NCBI GenBank assembly: GCA_046732895.1
Contig: JBKPNZ010000026.1
Coordinates: 1 to 40,264 of the forward strand
Source: JBKPNZ01 sp046732895
GTDB lineage: Bacteria; Actinomycetota; Thermoleophilia; Solirubrobacterales; 70-9
DNA: 40,264 nt
Direction of reading: 5' to 3'
A program made the translations under genes and the position numbers. Positions 7,705 to 15,742 of this stretch are shown in pieces. Under the pieces are notes generated by a model. The model saw only the letters and a list, made by a program, of their open reading frames with translations, did not search any database and was not told where the DNA came from. The stretch's first letter is position 1. Every line of letters begins with the position of its first letter.

Positions 7705-8640
7705 TTACTTGGGTGGGCCCTGGCGCAGCTGCTCGCGCATGCGGTCGATCGAGAACTCGTACGGCTCGGTCGAGTCGATGAAGTCGACGAGCGTGTCAAC
7801 GAAGAGATCCGGGTCGTCGAGCTGCGGCCAGTGGCCGGCGCCGGCGAACTCGACGTAGCGGCTGTTGGGGATCAGCTTGTGCGCGTTGCGGCCGTGCTCG
7901 GCGGGGATGATCGGGTCGTCGGATCCCCACATGATGAGCGTGGGGAGGTCCTCGGCCAGGTACAGGCGATCGAGCGCGCTCACCCGCTGCCCGCCCGGCT
8001 CGACCACCGCGCGCAGGGTGTGCATGAACGCCTCGCGTGCGCCGGCGTCCTCGAGCGACGCGTAGCCGCGCGCCATCTCGGCGACCGTCGCGCTGGGGCG
8101 AATGCCGAGCTGCGCAAGCGAGCGGCCCACGGCCTCGCCCGCGCGGACCGCCCACGACGGCGCGATGAACGGGATGACGACCTCTGAGCCCGGGAGCGTC
8201 GCCGCCCGCAGAATGGGGTGCACCTCGCGCCCCAGGCCACCGCTGCAGACGAGGGCCAGGCGCTCGGTGTACTCCGGGAACTGGTAGGCGAACTGGAGCG
8301 CGATTCCTCCGCCCAGGGAGCGCCCGACGACGGTGCCGCGCTCGAACCCGAGCGCACCCATGAGGTCGCGCATGCCGCTGGCATAGGCGCCGAGCGAGTA
8401 ATCGCCGCGCGGCTTCGCGGACCGGCCGTGACCGAGGAGGTCGCAAGCCACGACGGTGTAGCGCTGGGCGAGGCGGGGGAAGACGTCGCGCCAGACCTGG
8501 TGGGTCTCGGTGATGCCGTGGATGAGCCCGACGAGGGGACCCTCGCCGGCGATCCGGTAGGTGACCCGGTGGCCGTGGAGCATGATCTCGCGCGGCTCAC
8601 CGCTCGGCGGTGCGATCGGGGCTGTCGCTGCGGTCGTCAT
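7705..8640 (-). CDS. Alpha/beta-fold hydrolase
   Basis: A 311-residue alpha/beta hydrolase. The oxyanion motif HGIT (41-44), the nucleophile elbow GRSLGG with Ser108, the acid Asp241 or Asp242 in WGSDDPIIP and His270 in GAGHWP form a complete triad. The layout resembles C-C bond hydrolases and esterases of aromatic and steroid breakdown, but the family is too broad to name a substrate. ATG start. It sits between two acyl-CoA dehydrogenases with gaps of only 9 and 13 nt, so it probably acts in the same catabolic route. Confidence 0.88.
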   Translation of the reverse strand: MTTAATAPIAPPSGEPREIMLHGHRVTYRIAGEGPLVGLIHGITETHQVWRDVFPRLAQRYTVVACDLLGHGRSAKPRGDYSLGAYASGMRDLMGALGFERGTVVGRSLGGGIALQFAYQFPEYTERLALVCSGGLGREVHPILRAATLPGSEVVIPFIAPSWAVRAGEAVGRSLAQLGIRPSATVAEMARGYASLEDAGAREAFMHTLRAVVEPGGQRVSALDRLYLAEDLPTLIMWGSDDPIIPAEHGRNAHKLIPNSRYVEFAGAGHWPQLDDPDLFVDTLVDFIDSTEPYEFSIDRMREQLRQGPPK

Positions 8641-8653
8641 CCGACGTCCCCGG

Positions 8654-9922
8654 TCAGCGGACGTGTACCCCGGAAATCGCCCGGGCGATCACCAGCCGCT
8701 GGATCTCCGACGTGCCCTCGAAGATCGTGTAGATCTTCGCGTCGCGGTGCATCCGCTCCACGGGGTATTCGCGGGTGTAGCCGTTGCCGCCCAGGATCTG
8801 GATCGCGCGCTCGGTCGCCCAGACCGCGACCTCGCCGGCCTTGAGCTTCGACATCGAGCCCTCGGCATTGTTGAAGTCATGGCCGGTGCGCCCCATCCAG
8901 GCCGCCCGCCAGACGAGCAGGCGCGCGGCGTCGATCTCCATCTTCATGTCGGCGAGCGCGAAGGCGATCGCCTGGTTCTCGATGATCTTGCGCCCGAACT
9001 GCTCGCGCTCCTTCGCGTAGTCGAGCGAGTACTCGTACGCGGCGCGGGCGATGCCGAGTGCCTGCGCGCCGACCGTCGGCCGGCTGATCTCGAAGGTGCG
9101 CATGGCCGCCTGGCTCTGCGAGCGCTTGCCCTCGCGGGCGCGCGCCAGGCGCTCGTCGAGCTTCCCCTTGCCGCCGAGCAGGCAGGAGCCGGGGATCCGG
9201 CAGTCGTCGAGGTGAACATCAGCCGTGTGGGAGGCGCGCAGGCCGTGCTTCTTCACCTTCGCTCCCTGCTCGATCCCCTTGGTGCCCGGTGGGATCACGA
9301 ACGCCGCGTGCCCGCGTGAGCCCAGCTCGCGGTCGACGGACGCGATCACGACGTGGACATCGGCGATGCCGCCGTTCGTCGCCCAGGCCTTCTGCCCGTT
9401 GATGACCCATTCGTCCTTCGCCTCGTCGTACTTGGCCATCGTGCGGATCGCCGAGACGTCGGAGCCGGCGTCCGGCTCCGACGAGCAGAACGACGCGACC
9501 TTGACGTCGTCGGCCGTGCCGAAGCACTGGGGCACCCATTCGCCGAGCTGCTCCGGCGTGCCGTTGCCGAAGATCGCGGCGACCGCGAGCGAGGTGCCGA
9601 AGATCGACATGCCGATCCCCGCGTCGCCCCAGAAGAGCTCCTCGTTGACGATCTGCAGCGTCAGGCCCGAGGGATCCGCGTAGAACTGAGCCAGGCCCTC
9701 GAATCCGTAGAGGCCGATCTTCGCCGCCTCCTGGATCACAGGCCACGGCGTCTCCTCGCGCTCGTCCCATTCATGGGCGGCGGGCCGGACAACGCCCTCG
9801 GCGAATCCATGAACCCAGTCCCGGATCTCCTTCTGATCGTCTGACAGCTCCATCGAGAAGGTGGGCTCGCCGTCTGCTGCGAGCTCTGCCACCTGCTGCT
9901 CGACGGTGTCGGTTGCGCTCAC
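8654..9922 (-). CDS. Acyl-CoA dehydrogenase
   Basis: A 422-residue acyl-CoA dehydrogenase with the catalytic Glu402 in the usual IFEGTSE motif. The flavin-domain signature is CSSEPDAGSD (about 146-155). A charged insert at about 250-273 (GGKGKLDERLAR and on) between the beta domain and the C-terminal helices is longer than in the other dehydrogenases here. I take GTG at 9922 as the start (VSATDTVEQ), with an AAAGGA ribosome-binding site upstream; the frame stays open to 10000, but that part is low-complexity. Second gene of the SCP2-led operon, 31 nt after the SCP2 gene. Confidence 0.9.
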   Translation of the reverse strand: MSATDTVEQQVAELAADGEPTFSMELSDDQKEIRDWVHGFAEGVVRPAAHEWDEREETPWPVIQEAAKIGLYGFEGLAQFYADPSGLTLQIVNEELFWGDAGIGMSIFGTSLAVAAIFGNGTPEQLGEWVPQCFGTADDVKVASFCSSEPDAGSDVSAIRTMAKYDEAKDEWVINGQKAWATNGGIADVHVVIASVDRELGSRGHAAFVIPPGTKGIEQGAKVKKHGLRASHTADVHLDDCRIPGSCLLGGKGKLDERLARAREGKRSQSQAAMRTFEISRPTVGAQALGIARAAYEYSLDYAKEREQFGRKIIENQAIAFALADMKMEIDAARLLVWRAAWMGRTGHDFNNAEGSMSKLKAGEVAVWATERAIQILGGNGYTREYPVERMHRDAKIYTIFEGTSEIQRLVIARAISGVHVR

Positions 9923-9953
9923 TTTCGTTCGGTCCTTTCTCTGGGGCGAGCGC

Positions 9954-10412
9954 TCAGCTCGCCTGGGGGATCTGGAAGTAGCCCGCCACCTGGCTCGCAA
10001 ACATGAGGTCGCCCTGGATCTTCAGCTTTCCCGTCATGAAGAGCACGGGGCCGGCCTGCACGCCGCTCACGAGCTTCAGGAAATCGACCGGCTTGACCTT
10101 GAACGTGACGCGTGCGTCGCGCTCGGGGGAGTCCGAGGCGGTGCACTTCCCGTCGTCGAGCACGACCTCGTAGTGGTCGTAGCCGCCGTCCGCGCGATCG
10201 AGGATCTTCCAATGGATCACGCTGCTCACGCCCTTGGCGCGCTCGGGATCGACGTGCTCAACCATGCGCCGGAAGATCTCGTCCAGCGTCGCCTTGCGCC
10301 CGGCCTCGTCCGCCATGCCCTCAGCGAGCTGCTCGTCGGATGCGGTGGCGACCAACTTGGCCAGCTGGGTCGCGTCGAACTCGGTGAGCGTGGGGGTCTC
10401 GGATTCGCCCAT
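9954..10412 (-). CDS. SCP2 sterol-carrier domain protein
   Basis: A 152-residue protein with an SCP2-like lipid-binding domain over about residues 45-150, including IHWKILDRADGGYDHYEV, the DARVTFKV strand, and the C-terminal LMTGKLKIQGD-like segment. Such domains bind fatty acyl-CoA, sterol or other hydrophobic ligands. Here it leads an operon with two acyl-CoA dehydrogenases and a hydrolase, so it may hand over a hydrophobic substrate. Divergent from a TetR gene with operator-like repeats between them. ATG start. Confidence 0.87.
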   Translation of the reverse strand: MGESETPTLTEFDATQLAKLVATASDEQLAEGMADEAGRKATLDEIFRRMVEHVDPERAKGVSSVIHWKILDRADGGYDHYEVVLDDGKCTASDSPERDARVTFKVKPVDFLKLVSGVQAGPVLFMTGKLKIQGDLMFASQVAGYFQIPQAS

Positions 10413-10455
10413 GGGTTTCCTCCAATCGTGCGCCCGCCGCGCGACGGGACGCTGG

Positions 10456-10491
10456 TTCCTACTGGCGGTAGGAAAATGCTACCATAGGTAG
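10456..10491. promoter_or_regulatory. Two TetR-type dyads in the SCP2/TetR divergent promoter
   Basis: Two related dyads lie side by side: TTCCTAC-N5-GTAGGAA (10456-10474) and CTACC-ATA-GGTAG (10479-10491). Both are built on the half-site CTACC/GGTAG. The second ends two bases before the TetR ATG. The placement suits autorepression by the TetR protein and repression of the divergent SCP2 operon. Confidence 0.7.
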
Positions 10492-10493
10492 GA

Positions 10494-11171
10494 ATGGAGG
10501 CGAGTGAGGTCGGTCACGCGCATGGCAGGCGAGGGGGCGCCGGCACCACGACTCGCGTCAGGGCCGCCCACATCGGTCCCGAGCGCCGCCGGCCACAGGT
10601 GCTCGACGCCGCCTTCGAGCTCTTTCTCGACCGGGGGTACGAGGGAACCTCGATCCAGGCGATCGCGGACAGCCTCGGCGTCTCGAAGCCGGTCGTCTAT
10701 GCGTGCTACCCGAGCAAGGAGGAGCTCTTCAAGGCGCTCCTTCGCCGGGAGGAGGAGCGGGTCCTGACCCAGATCGCCGAGGCGCTGCCCTCGAGCGCCG
10801 ATGGCGAGGACCTCGAACGCACGCTTGTGCGCGGGTTCACCGCCTTCCTGCGCGCCGTCGCCGCCTCGCCACGGGCCTACCGCGTCGTCTTCCTCGGTGA
10901 AGGTGGCGCCAATGCCGCCGTCGCCCAGCGTGCCCAGCGTGGCCGCGAGCGCCAGGTGGATGCGATCGCGAGCCTGGCCCGCCCCCTGCTCCGGGGAATC
11001 GACTCCGATGCCGAGCTCGACCGGGCGGCGAGGCTGCTCGGGCATCTCGTCGCGGGGCTCGCCGAGTCGGGAGCGCGGGCGATGCTGAGCGAGGAAGGCG
11101 CCTGGACCCCGGAGACGCTCGGCGAGGTCCTGGGCCGCCTCGCCGCCCGCGGCGGCGAGGCCCTGGGATGA
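10494..11171 (+). CDS. TetR-family transcriptional regulator
   Basis: A 225-residue TetR regulator. The N-terminal helix-turn-helix spans about residues 32-80 (QVLDAAFELFLDRGYEGTS, then SKPVVYACYPSKEELF), followed by an all-helical ligand domain. There is an extra basic N-terminal tail of about 30 residues. The ATG at 10494 directly abuts an operator dyad and has no Shine-Dalgarno, so the transcript may be leaderless. It is divergent from the SCP2-dehydrogenase-hydrolase-dehydrogenase operon, its likely target. An acyl-CoA or the operon substrate is a reasonable but untested ligand. Confidence 0.9.
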   Translation: MEASEVGHAHGRRGGAGTTTRVRAAHIGPERRRPQVLDAAFELFLDRGYEGTSIQAIADSLGVSKPVVYACYPSKEELFKALLRREEERVLTQIAEALPSSADGEDLERTLVRGFTAFLRAVAASPRAYRVVFLGEGGANAAVAQRAQRGRERQVDAIASLARPLLRGIDSDAELDRAARLLGHLVAGLAESGARAMLSEEGAWTPETLGEVLGRLAARGGEALG

Positions 11172-11212
11172 AGTTCATCCCGTAAGCTGGGCGACCTCCA
11201 GGCACGGAGGCC

Positions 11213-12631
11213 ATGGGTTCGAGGGAGGAAAATCAGAGGGGCGGGACCTGGGCGCGACTCGCGCTCGCGGCGCTCGCCGCCGGCGTCTGGCTCGTGCTCC
11301 CCGGCTCAGCGTCCGCCGCGGTCCAGACCTATACGCAGACGGTCGGGCCTGTCGGCGCCGAGGGCTACGAGGCCGAGCAGAACCTCATCTTCGCCCCGCA
11401 TCCGAATGTGACGGGCTTCATCACCCACATGGATGCGCAGCTCGTCGACGCCAACGGCGACCCGATCCCGGTGAAGCGCATGATGCTTCACCACCTCGTC
11501 TTCGCGAACACGTCGAAGGACGACCTGACGTGCAACGGCTTCTACGACTTCGGGGGCCACTTCGGCAACTTCAACGCGCAGCGCTTCTATGCCCTCGGAG
11601 AGGAGCACTCGGAGCTGATCATGCCGCCCGGCTACGGCTATCCGGTGAGCCCCAACGACGTCTGGGGCGTCCTCTACATGATCATGAATCACAAGCCCGA
11701 GGACGGCGAGGCGTACATCCAGTACCACGTGACGGTCGACACGGATCCGTCGATTCAGGCCGTTCACCCCTACTGGCTCGACGTCAAGAACTGCCGCGCG
11801 GACCCCATCTACAACGTCCCCGGGACCGGCGGGCCCAACTCGACCGACACCAAGACGGCGGACTTCACGATCCCCGAGGCGGGGCGAATCGTCTCTGGAG
11901 GAGGGCATGTCCATGGCGGCGCACGGGAACTCTCGCTGACCGAGCCCGACTGCGGCAACCGGGAGATCGCCAGCTCCCACCCGACCTGGGGCCTCCCGAC
12001 CCATCCGTACTACAAGGTCCGCCCGATCCTCCACGAACCCGGGCCGATCCAGATGACCGAGTTCAAGACGGCGCAGGGAATACCGGTGGCGGCGGGCGAG
12101 AAGCTGCGATTAAGCTCGCTCTACGACGACTCCGAGGTCCACACGCGGGTGATGGGGATCATGATCGTCTTCCTCGCACCCGACGCCTCGGTCACCCAGA
12201 GTTGCGGAAGCCTGCCGAGCGACACGACCATCCTCGGCCCCTCCGAGGAGGGGCGCGACGGCCCGATCCCGTTCGAGGTGCCGATCAACGGCTTCGACAA
12301 GAAGAAGGGCGTCGCGGTGCCGATCAAGGCGCCGCCCGGGGACATCGAGCACCTGAGGGACGGGTCCACGATCACCGCGGCCGACCTCTCGTTCTCGAAG
12401 CGCAACATCGCGATCCATCGGGGCGAGTCGCTCAACTGGCAGTTCTCCGACGGCGAGCTTCACAACCTCACCGTCGCGAACGGCCCCGTCGGCTTCGGAG
12501 GCCCCAACCTCGACGGCGGCAGGACGTATTCGCGCAAGTTCCGCCAGCCCGGCACGTACAGGCTCTTCTGCGCGCTCCATCCCGTGGCGATGACCGAGCG
12601 CGTGCGCGTGCACGGCAGCGGCCGGCACTGA
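11213..12631 (+). CDS. Secreted PHM-like copper protein with C-terminal cupredoxin
   Basis: A 472-residue exported protein. Residues 12-36 form a signal peptide ending near SASAA. The middle (about 40-330) resembles copper type II monooxygenases of the peptidylglycine hydroxylase fold: His93-His94 in MLHHLVF, a later His (160 or 172), His232 and His234 in GGHVHGG, and Met314 in RVMGIM match the CuH and CuM ligand pattern. The C-terminus (about 385-468) is a plastocyanin-like type 1 copper domain with His417 (ELHNLTV), Cys453, His456 and Met460 (CALHPVAM). The combination suggests an extracellular copper oxidoreductase with a built-in electron donor or acceptor. The ATG follows a CGGAGG ribosome-binding site. 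Ligand assignments come from motif spacing only. Confidence 0.75.
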   Translation: MGSREENQRGGTWARLALAALAAGVWLVLPGSASAAVQTYTQTVGPVGAEGYEAEQNLIFAPHPNVTGFITHMDAQLVDANGDPIPVKRMMLHHLVFANTSKDDLTCNGFYDFGGHFGNFNAQRFYALGEEHSELIMPPGYGYPVSPNDVWGVLYMIMNHKPEDGEAYIQYHVTVDTDPSIQAVHPYWLDVKNCRADPIYNVPGTGGPNSTDTKTADFTIPEAGRIVSGGGHVHGGARELSLTEPDCGNREIASSHPTWGLPTHPYYKVRPILHEPGPIQMTEFKTAQGIPVAAGEKLRLSSLYDDSEVHTRVMGIMIVFLAPDASVTQSCGSLPSDTTILGPSEEGRDGPIPFEVPINGFDKKKGVAVPIKAPPGDIEHLRDGSTITAADLSFSKRNIAIHRGESLNWQFSDGELHNLTVANGPVGFGGPNLDGGRTYSRKFRQPGTYRLFCALHPVAMTERVRVHGSGRH

Positions 12632-12640
12632 CGCGGCGCC

Positions 12641-13090
12641 TCAGGGGACCTTGCCCGGAGGCGGCTCCCAGTCGTCCAGGGTCCTGTAGCCGCGCGAGAT
12701 GAAGTCGAAGCCGAGGAGGTCGCCCCGCGGGTTGCGCTCGTCGCCGTGGTGATAGGCCCTGATCTCGGCGATCAGCCCGTCCTCGATCCGAAACCACTCC
12801 GTCCCGCGGTTCAGGCGCCGCTCCTTCGACTCCGGGTCGCGCCAGGTCATCGTCCACTCGATCACGACCTCGTCGCCCGCCTCGATCCCGTGCTCGAGCC
12901 ACCACTGACCATGAATGTTGTCGATGGCCCACCTCGCGTTCCCCGCGATCTCGCGGGCCCCGACATGAGGCCCGAGGCGGGTGTAGTAGTGGACCGCGTC
13001 CTCGGTGAAGTGCGAGGCGATCACCTCGACGTCGCCCGTGTTGAGGGCCCGGTAGTACGAGCGGATGTGATCGAGGTGGGAGCCGGTCAA
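12641..13090 (-). CDS. SnoaL/NTF2-like protein
   Basis: A 149-residue single-domain protein with the NTF2/SnoaL cone fold: N-terminal helices (HIRSYYRALNTGDVEVIASHF), a central VVIEWTMTW strand and an EWFRIEDGLIAEIRAY strand pair. The family includes cyclases, isomerases and non-catalytic ligand binders, so no reaction is assigned. The start is TTG at 13088-13090, one base after the amidase stop; no better codon lies nearby. Third gene of a GNAT-amidase-SnoaL operon. Confidence 0.78.
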   Translation of the reverse strand: MTGSHLDHIRSYYRALNTGDVEVIASHFTEDAVHYYTRLGPHVGAREIAGNARWAIDNIHGQWWLEHGIEAGDEVVIEWTMTWRDPESKERRLNRGTEWFRIEDGLIAEIRAYHHGDERNPRGDLLGFDFISRGYRTLDDWEPPPGKVP

Positions 13091-13091
13091 G

Positions 13092-13793
13092 TCAGCGCTT
13101 CAGGAGCCTGCGCACGCGGTGGCGGAACGTTCGCACGTCCCGTGCCTGCCAGTCGGTGTGGTCGTTGCGCCAGCCCTCCTGGTCCTCGAACAGCGGGCTG
13201 TGGTTGGCCATCGAGTGGCCGATGACGTTGCTCATCTTGATCCCGTAGCGCGCCTTGAGCCAGGCCACGAGGCGGACGGCGTGGTCTGCCTGGCGGCGGC
13301 GCTCGAGGATTCGGCGGTCGGCCCAGTGCGAGCCGCGCCCCTCCTCCTGGACCATCTCGACCCCGATTGACAGCTGATTGAGGCCGATCGTGTGCCGGCA
13401 GCGGATGCTGGGCCGCACCAGCTCGTGGACGATGCCCTCCTTGCCGACCACGAAGTGGGAGCACACACCCGGCGACTCGCCGAGGTTCGGCGCGTTCGAG
13501 GCGAACGTGTTCCAGACCGGCCCGTAGGTCGAGGTGTCGGTGAAGTGAAGGACGATGGCGGCGTGGCGGCGCAGTCGCCACTCCCGGGCGCCGTAGTGGC
13601 GTCGTGAGTAGCCGGCCATCTGGGCCTTGCGCTTCGAGCCGTAAGGGATCGGGTCGTTGTCGATCGGCGGCGGGTGGGGGCGGTCGCCGTGGGCCTTCGC
13701 CGCGGAGTCGGTTGGAGGCGCAACCGGCTGAGCCTGGGCGGTGAAGGCGCCGACGACTGCGACAGCACCTGCCAGAGCAAGCGTGGCCTTCAC
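13092..13793 (-). CDS. Exported N-acetylmuramoyl-L-alanine amidase (Amidase_2)
   Basis: A 233-residue zinc amidase that should cut the MurNAc-L-Ala bond of peptidoglycan. Residues 1-22 are a signal peptide. The amidase domain (about 75-230) shows His83 in VLHFTD, Glu146 in GVEMV, His193 in GHSMANH and Asp214 in HTDW, which match the zinc and catalytic residues of the AmpD/T7-lysozyme fold. GTG start overlaps the GNAT stop (GTGA). Likely a cell-wall remodelling or recycling enzyme outside the membrane. Confidence 0.85.
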   Translation of the reverse strand: MKATLALAGAVAVVGAFTAQAQPVAPPTDSAAKAHGDRPHPPPIDNDPIPYGSKRKAQMAGYSRRHYGAREWRLRRHAAIVLHFTDTSTYGPVWNTFASNAPNLGESPGVCSHFVVGKEGIVHELVRPSIRCRHTIGLNQLSIGVEMVQEEGRGSHWADRRILERRRQADHAVRLVAWLKARYGIKMSNVIGHSMANHSPLFEDQEGWRNDHTDWQARDVRTFRHRVRRLLKR

Positions 13794-14254
13794 AGCTCAC
13801 GCTCGTAGACGAACATGATCGGGCCGTCCGGGCGCCCCTCGCGATTGGTGAAGCCCGCGCTCTCGTACAGCGCTCGCGCGGCCACGTCGTCCTCGCTCGT
13901 CCCGAGGTCGATGTGCGTGGCGCCCATCGTCCGAGCGGTTTCCATCGCCGCGTCCAGCATCGCGCGGCCGAGGCCCTCGCCGCGCCTGGCGGGGGCGACG
14001 TAGAGCTCCTCGAGGTAGGCGTCGAGCTCGCCGCTCATGAGCGACTTCCGAAACCGAAGCTCGGCGATGGCATCAGGTCCGTTGCCGCCCAGGAGCACGG
14101 TGATCTCACCGCTCTCAATGTATTCGGCTGCGCGCGTGGCGAGGACGTCGTGGTCGGGGACGGGCTCGGAGAACTCGGTCTGGAAGTCGTGGAGCAGCCG
14201 CGCGACGTCCTCGGCGTCGGCGGCCGTCGCCCGGCGGACGCGGTGTTCGCTCAT
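13790..14254 (-). CDS. GNAT-family N-acetyltransferase
   Basis: A 154-residue acetyl-CoA-dependent acyltransferase. The acetyl-CoA-binding motif A is seen as EELYVAPARRGEGLGRAML, followed by the ALYESAGF motif B, the usual GNAT order. Acceptor unknown. First gene of a tight minus-strand operon with the amidase (4-nt overlap) and a SnoaL-like gene, which hints at a cell-wall or small amine target, but that is only context. Confidence 0.86.
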   Translation of the reverse strand: MSEHRVRRATAADAEDVARLLHDFQTEFSEPVPDHDVLATRAAEYIESGEITVLLGGNGPDAIAELRFRKSLMSGELDAYLEELYVAPARRGEGLGRAMLDAAMETARTMGATHIDLGTSEDDVAARALYESAGFTNREGRPDGPIMFVYEREL

Positions 14255-14282
14255 ACCGCCCGTTGTAGCGGACGGCTAGCGG

Positions 14283-14897
14283 TCAGGCATTGAATCCGGT
14301 CGGCTTGCGCGTGAGCTCATGGCGGTCGATCACCTCGTCGACGAGGCCATATTCGACGGCTTCGTCGGGAGTGAAGAAGCGGTCTCGCTCCATGTCGCGG
14401 TGCAGGGTCTCCGTGTCCTGGCCCGTGTGGTGGGCGTAGATCGCGTCCATGCGCTTGCGGGCCTCGAGGATCGCCTTCGCGTGGATCTCGATGTCGCTCG
14501 TCTGCCCCTGGAAGCCGCCGGTCGGCTGGTGGATCAGGATGCGGGAATTGGGGAGCGCGCGACGCTTGCCGTCGGCGCCTCCGGCCAGGAGCAGCGAGCC
14601 CATCGACATCGCGATGCCGAAGCAGATCGTCGCCACGTCAGGCCGGACGTACTGCATCGCGTCGTAGATGGCGAACCCGGCGTCCATGCTGCCGCCGGGC
14701 GAGTTGATGTAGAGCGAGATGTCCTTGTCCGGATCCTCTGACTCCAGGTGGAGGATCTGCGCGACGATCAGGTTCGCGATCTCGTCGTCGACCGGCTGGC
14801 CGAGGAAGACGATGCGCTCGCCGAGCAGGCGGGAGTAGATGTCGAATGAGCGCTCGCCGCGGGCGGTCTGTTCGACCACCATCGGAATCAGGGGCAT
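14283..14897 (-). CDS. clpP: ATP-dependent Clp protease proteolytic subunit
   Basis: A 204-residue ClpP. The catalytic triad is Ser98 (GIAMSMGS), His123 (ILIHQP) and Asp172 (ERDRFF). The N-terminal loop region (MVVEQTARGERSFDIYSRLL) and the handle helix are normal, so it should form the tetradecameric chamber with a Clp ATPase. A strong AAGGAGG site precedes the ATG. It stands alone, without clpX, tig or a second clpP, and faces an SRPBCC-ArsR pair across two operator-like repeats, which suggests a regulated paralogue rather than the housekeeping copy. Confidence 0.95.
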   Translation of the reverse strand: MPLIPMVVEQTARGERSFDIYSRLLGERIVFLGQPVDDEIANLIVAQILHLESEDPDKDISLYINSPGGSMDAGFAIYDAMQYVRPDVATICFGIAMSMGSLLLAGGADGKRRALPNSRILIHQPTGGFQGQTSDIEIHAKAILEARKRMDAIYAHHTGQDTETLHRDMERDRFFTPDEAVEYGLVDEVIDRHELTRKPTGFNA

Positions 14898-14924
14898 CGG
14901 CTCCTCCTTCTCACGGGTGTGATA

Positions 14925-14981
14925 CGCAACCTTTGGGTTGCGCGTATTGCGTAGGCTATCATCCGCAACTGCTGGGTTGCG
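14925..14981. promoter_or_regulatory. Twin ArsR-type operators in the clpP/SRPBCC promoter region
   Basis: Two 18-bp dyads: CGCAACC-tttg-GGTTGCG (14925-14942, perfect) and CGCAACt-gctg-GGTTGCG (14964-14981, one mismatch), with centres 39 bp apart. A TATCAT -10 candidate for the rightward gene sits at 14957-14962 between them, with TTGGGT 18 nt upstream. The ArsR protein encoded downstream is the natural ligand. Because clpP starts at 14897, it may be under the same control. Confidence 0.75.
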
Positions 14982-14998
14982 CGAATCGAGGAGGACCT

Positions 14999-15391
14999 AT
15001 GGCTGAGCAGGTGGAGCGGGAGAGAACCTTCGAGGCAACGCCCGAAGAGGTCTGGGAGGCGATCACCGACGAGCGGCTGCTGAGCGAGTGGCTCGCCGAC
15101 GAGGCCGAGGTCGACCCCGAGCCGGGCGGCGAGGTCAGGTTCCGCATCGGCGAGGAGGAGCGCACCGGCAGCATCGAGCGGGTCGAGGAGGGTCGGCGCC
15201 TTGCGTTCACGTGGTCGCGCGATGGCGAGGGACCGAGCCAGGTCGAGTTCACGCTGGAACCGGCTGTCTCCGGGACGCGGCTGGTAGTGGTCGAGCGGGC
15301 ACTGAAGGGCCCGCTCGCATCAGGCACCGGTCACCGCTGGCAGGGTGCTCTGGAGGAGCTTGCCCACGCCCTCGAGCTCGTCGCTGCATGA
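14999..15391 (+). CDS. SRPBCC/AHSA1-like ligand-binding protein
   Basis: A 130-residue SRPBCC (Bet v1-like) domain of the AHSA1 type: RTFEATPEEVWEAITD, the LLSEWLADEAEVDPEPGGEVRF block, and the C-terminal helix HRWQGALEELAHALE. These bind hydrophobic ligands or act as chaperone-like partners. The ATG at 14999 follows GAGGAGG; the frame is open upstream, but that part crosses the operators. Cotranscribed with an ArsR regulator 10 nt downstream, a pairing common in actinobacteria. Confidence 0.85.
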   Translation: MAEQVERERTFEATPEEVWEAITDERLLSEWLADEAEVDPEPGGEVRFRIGEEERTGSIERVEEGRRLAFTWSRDGEGPSQVEFTLEPAVSGTRLVVVERALKGPLASGTGHRWQGALEELAHALELVAA

Positions 15392-15401
15392 GCCCGTTGC
15401 G

Positions 15402-15713
15402 ATGAGCGCCGACGCCGTCTTCACCGCGCTCGCGGACCCGACGCGCCGCCAGGTCGTCGAGCGCCTGGCCGGCGGGTCGGCAACGGCCACTGGCCTTGCG
15501 CGCGAGCTGCCGATCACACGGCAGGCGGTTGCCAAGCATCTCGCGCTGCTCCGCGCCGCTGAGCTCGTGAGCGCGGCGCGAGTCGGGCGCGAGACGCGCT
15601 ACCGCTTGGAGCCGCAGCCGCTGTCGGAGGCGGCGCGATGGATCGCCTGCGTCGGCGGCGAGTGGGACGAGCGGCTCGGGACGCTCGAGCGCCTGCTGGC
15701 GGCCCGCCGGTAG
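15402..15713 (+). CDS. ArsR-family transcriptional regulator
   Basis: A 103-residue winged-helix regulator of the ArsR/SmtB type. The helix-turn-helix covers about residues 8-70 (FTALADPTRRQVVERL, then TRQAVAKHLALLRAAELV). I see no metal-binding CXC or His cluster; the only cysteine is in IACVGG, so it is not an obvious metal sensor. ATG at 15402 just after the SRPBCC stop. Likely autoregulates through the twin CGCAACC operators. Confidence 0.88.
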   Translation: MSADAVFTALADPTRRQVVERLAGGSATATGLARELPITRQAVAKHLALLRAAELVSAARVGRETRYRLEPQPLSEAARWIACVGGEWDERLGTLERLLAARR

Positions 15714-15742
15714 CATCACGCCGTCCGAGCGACGAGGAATCC

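Noticed and set aside
6643..8187. + strand open frame of 514 codons
   Set aside because: Fully antisense to two well-supported genes (acyl-CoA dehydrogenase and alpha/beta hydrolase). No recognisable domain.
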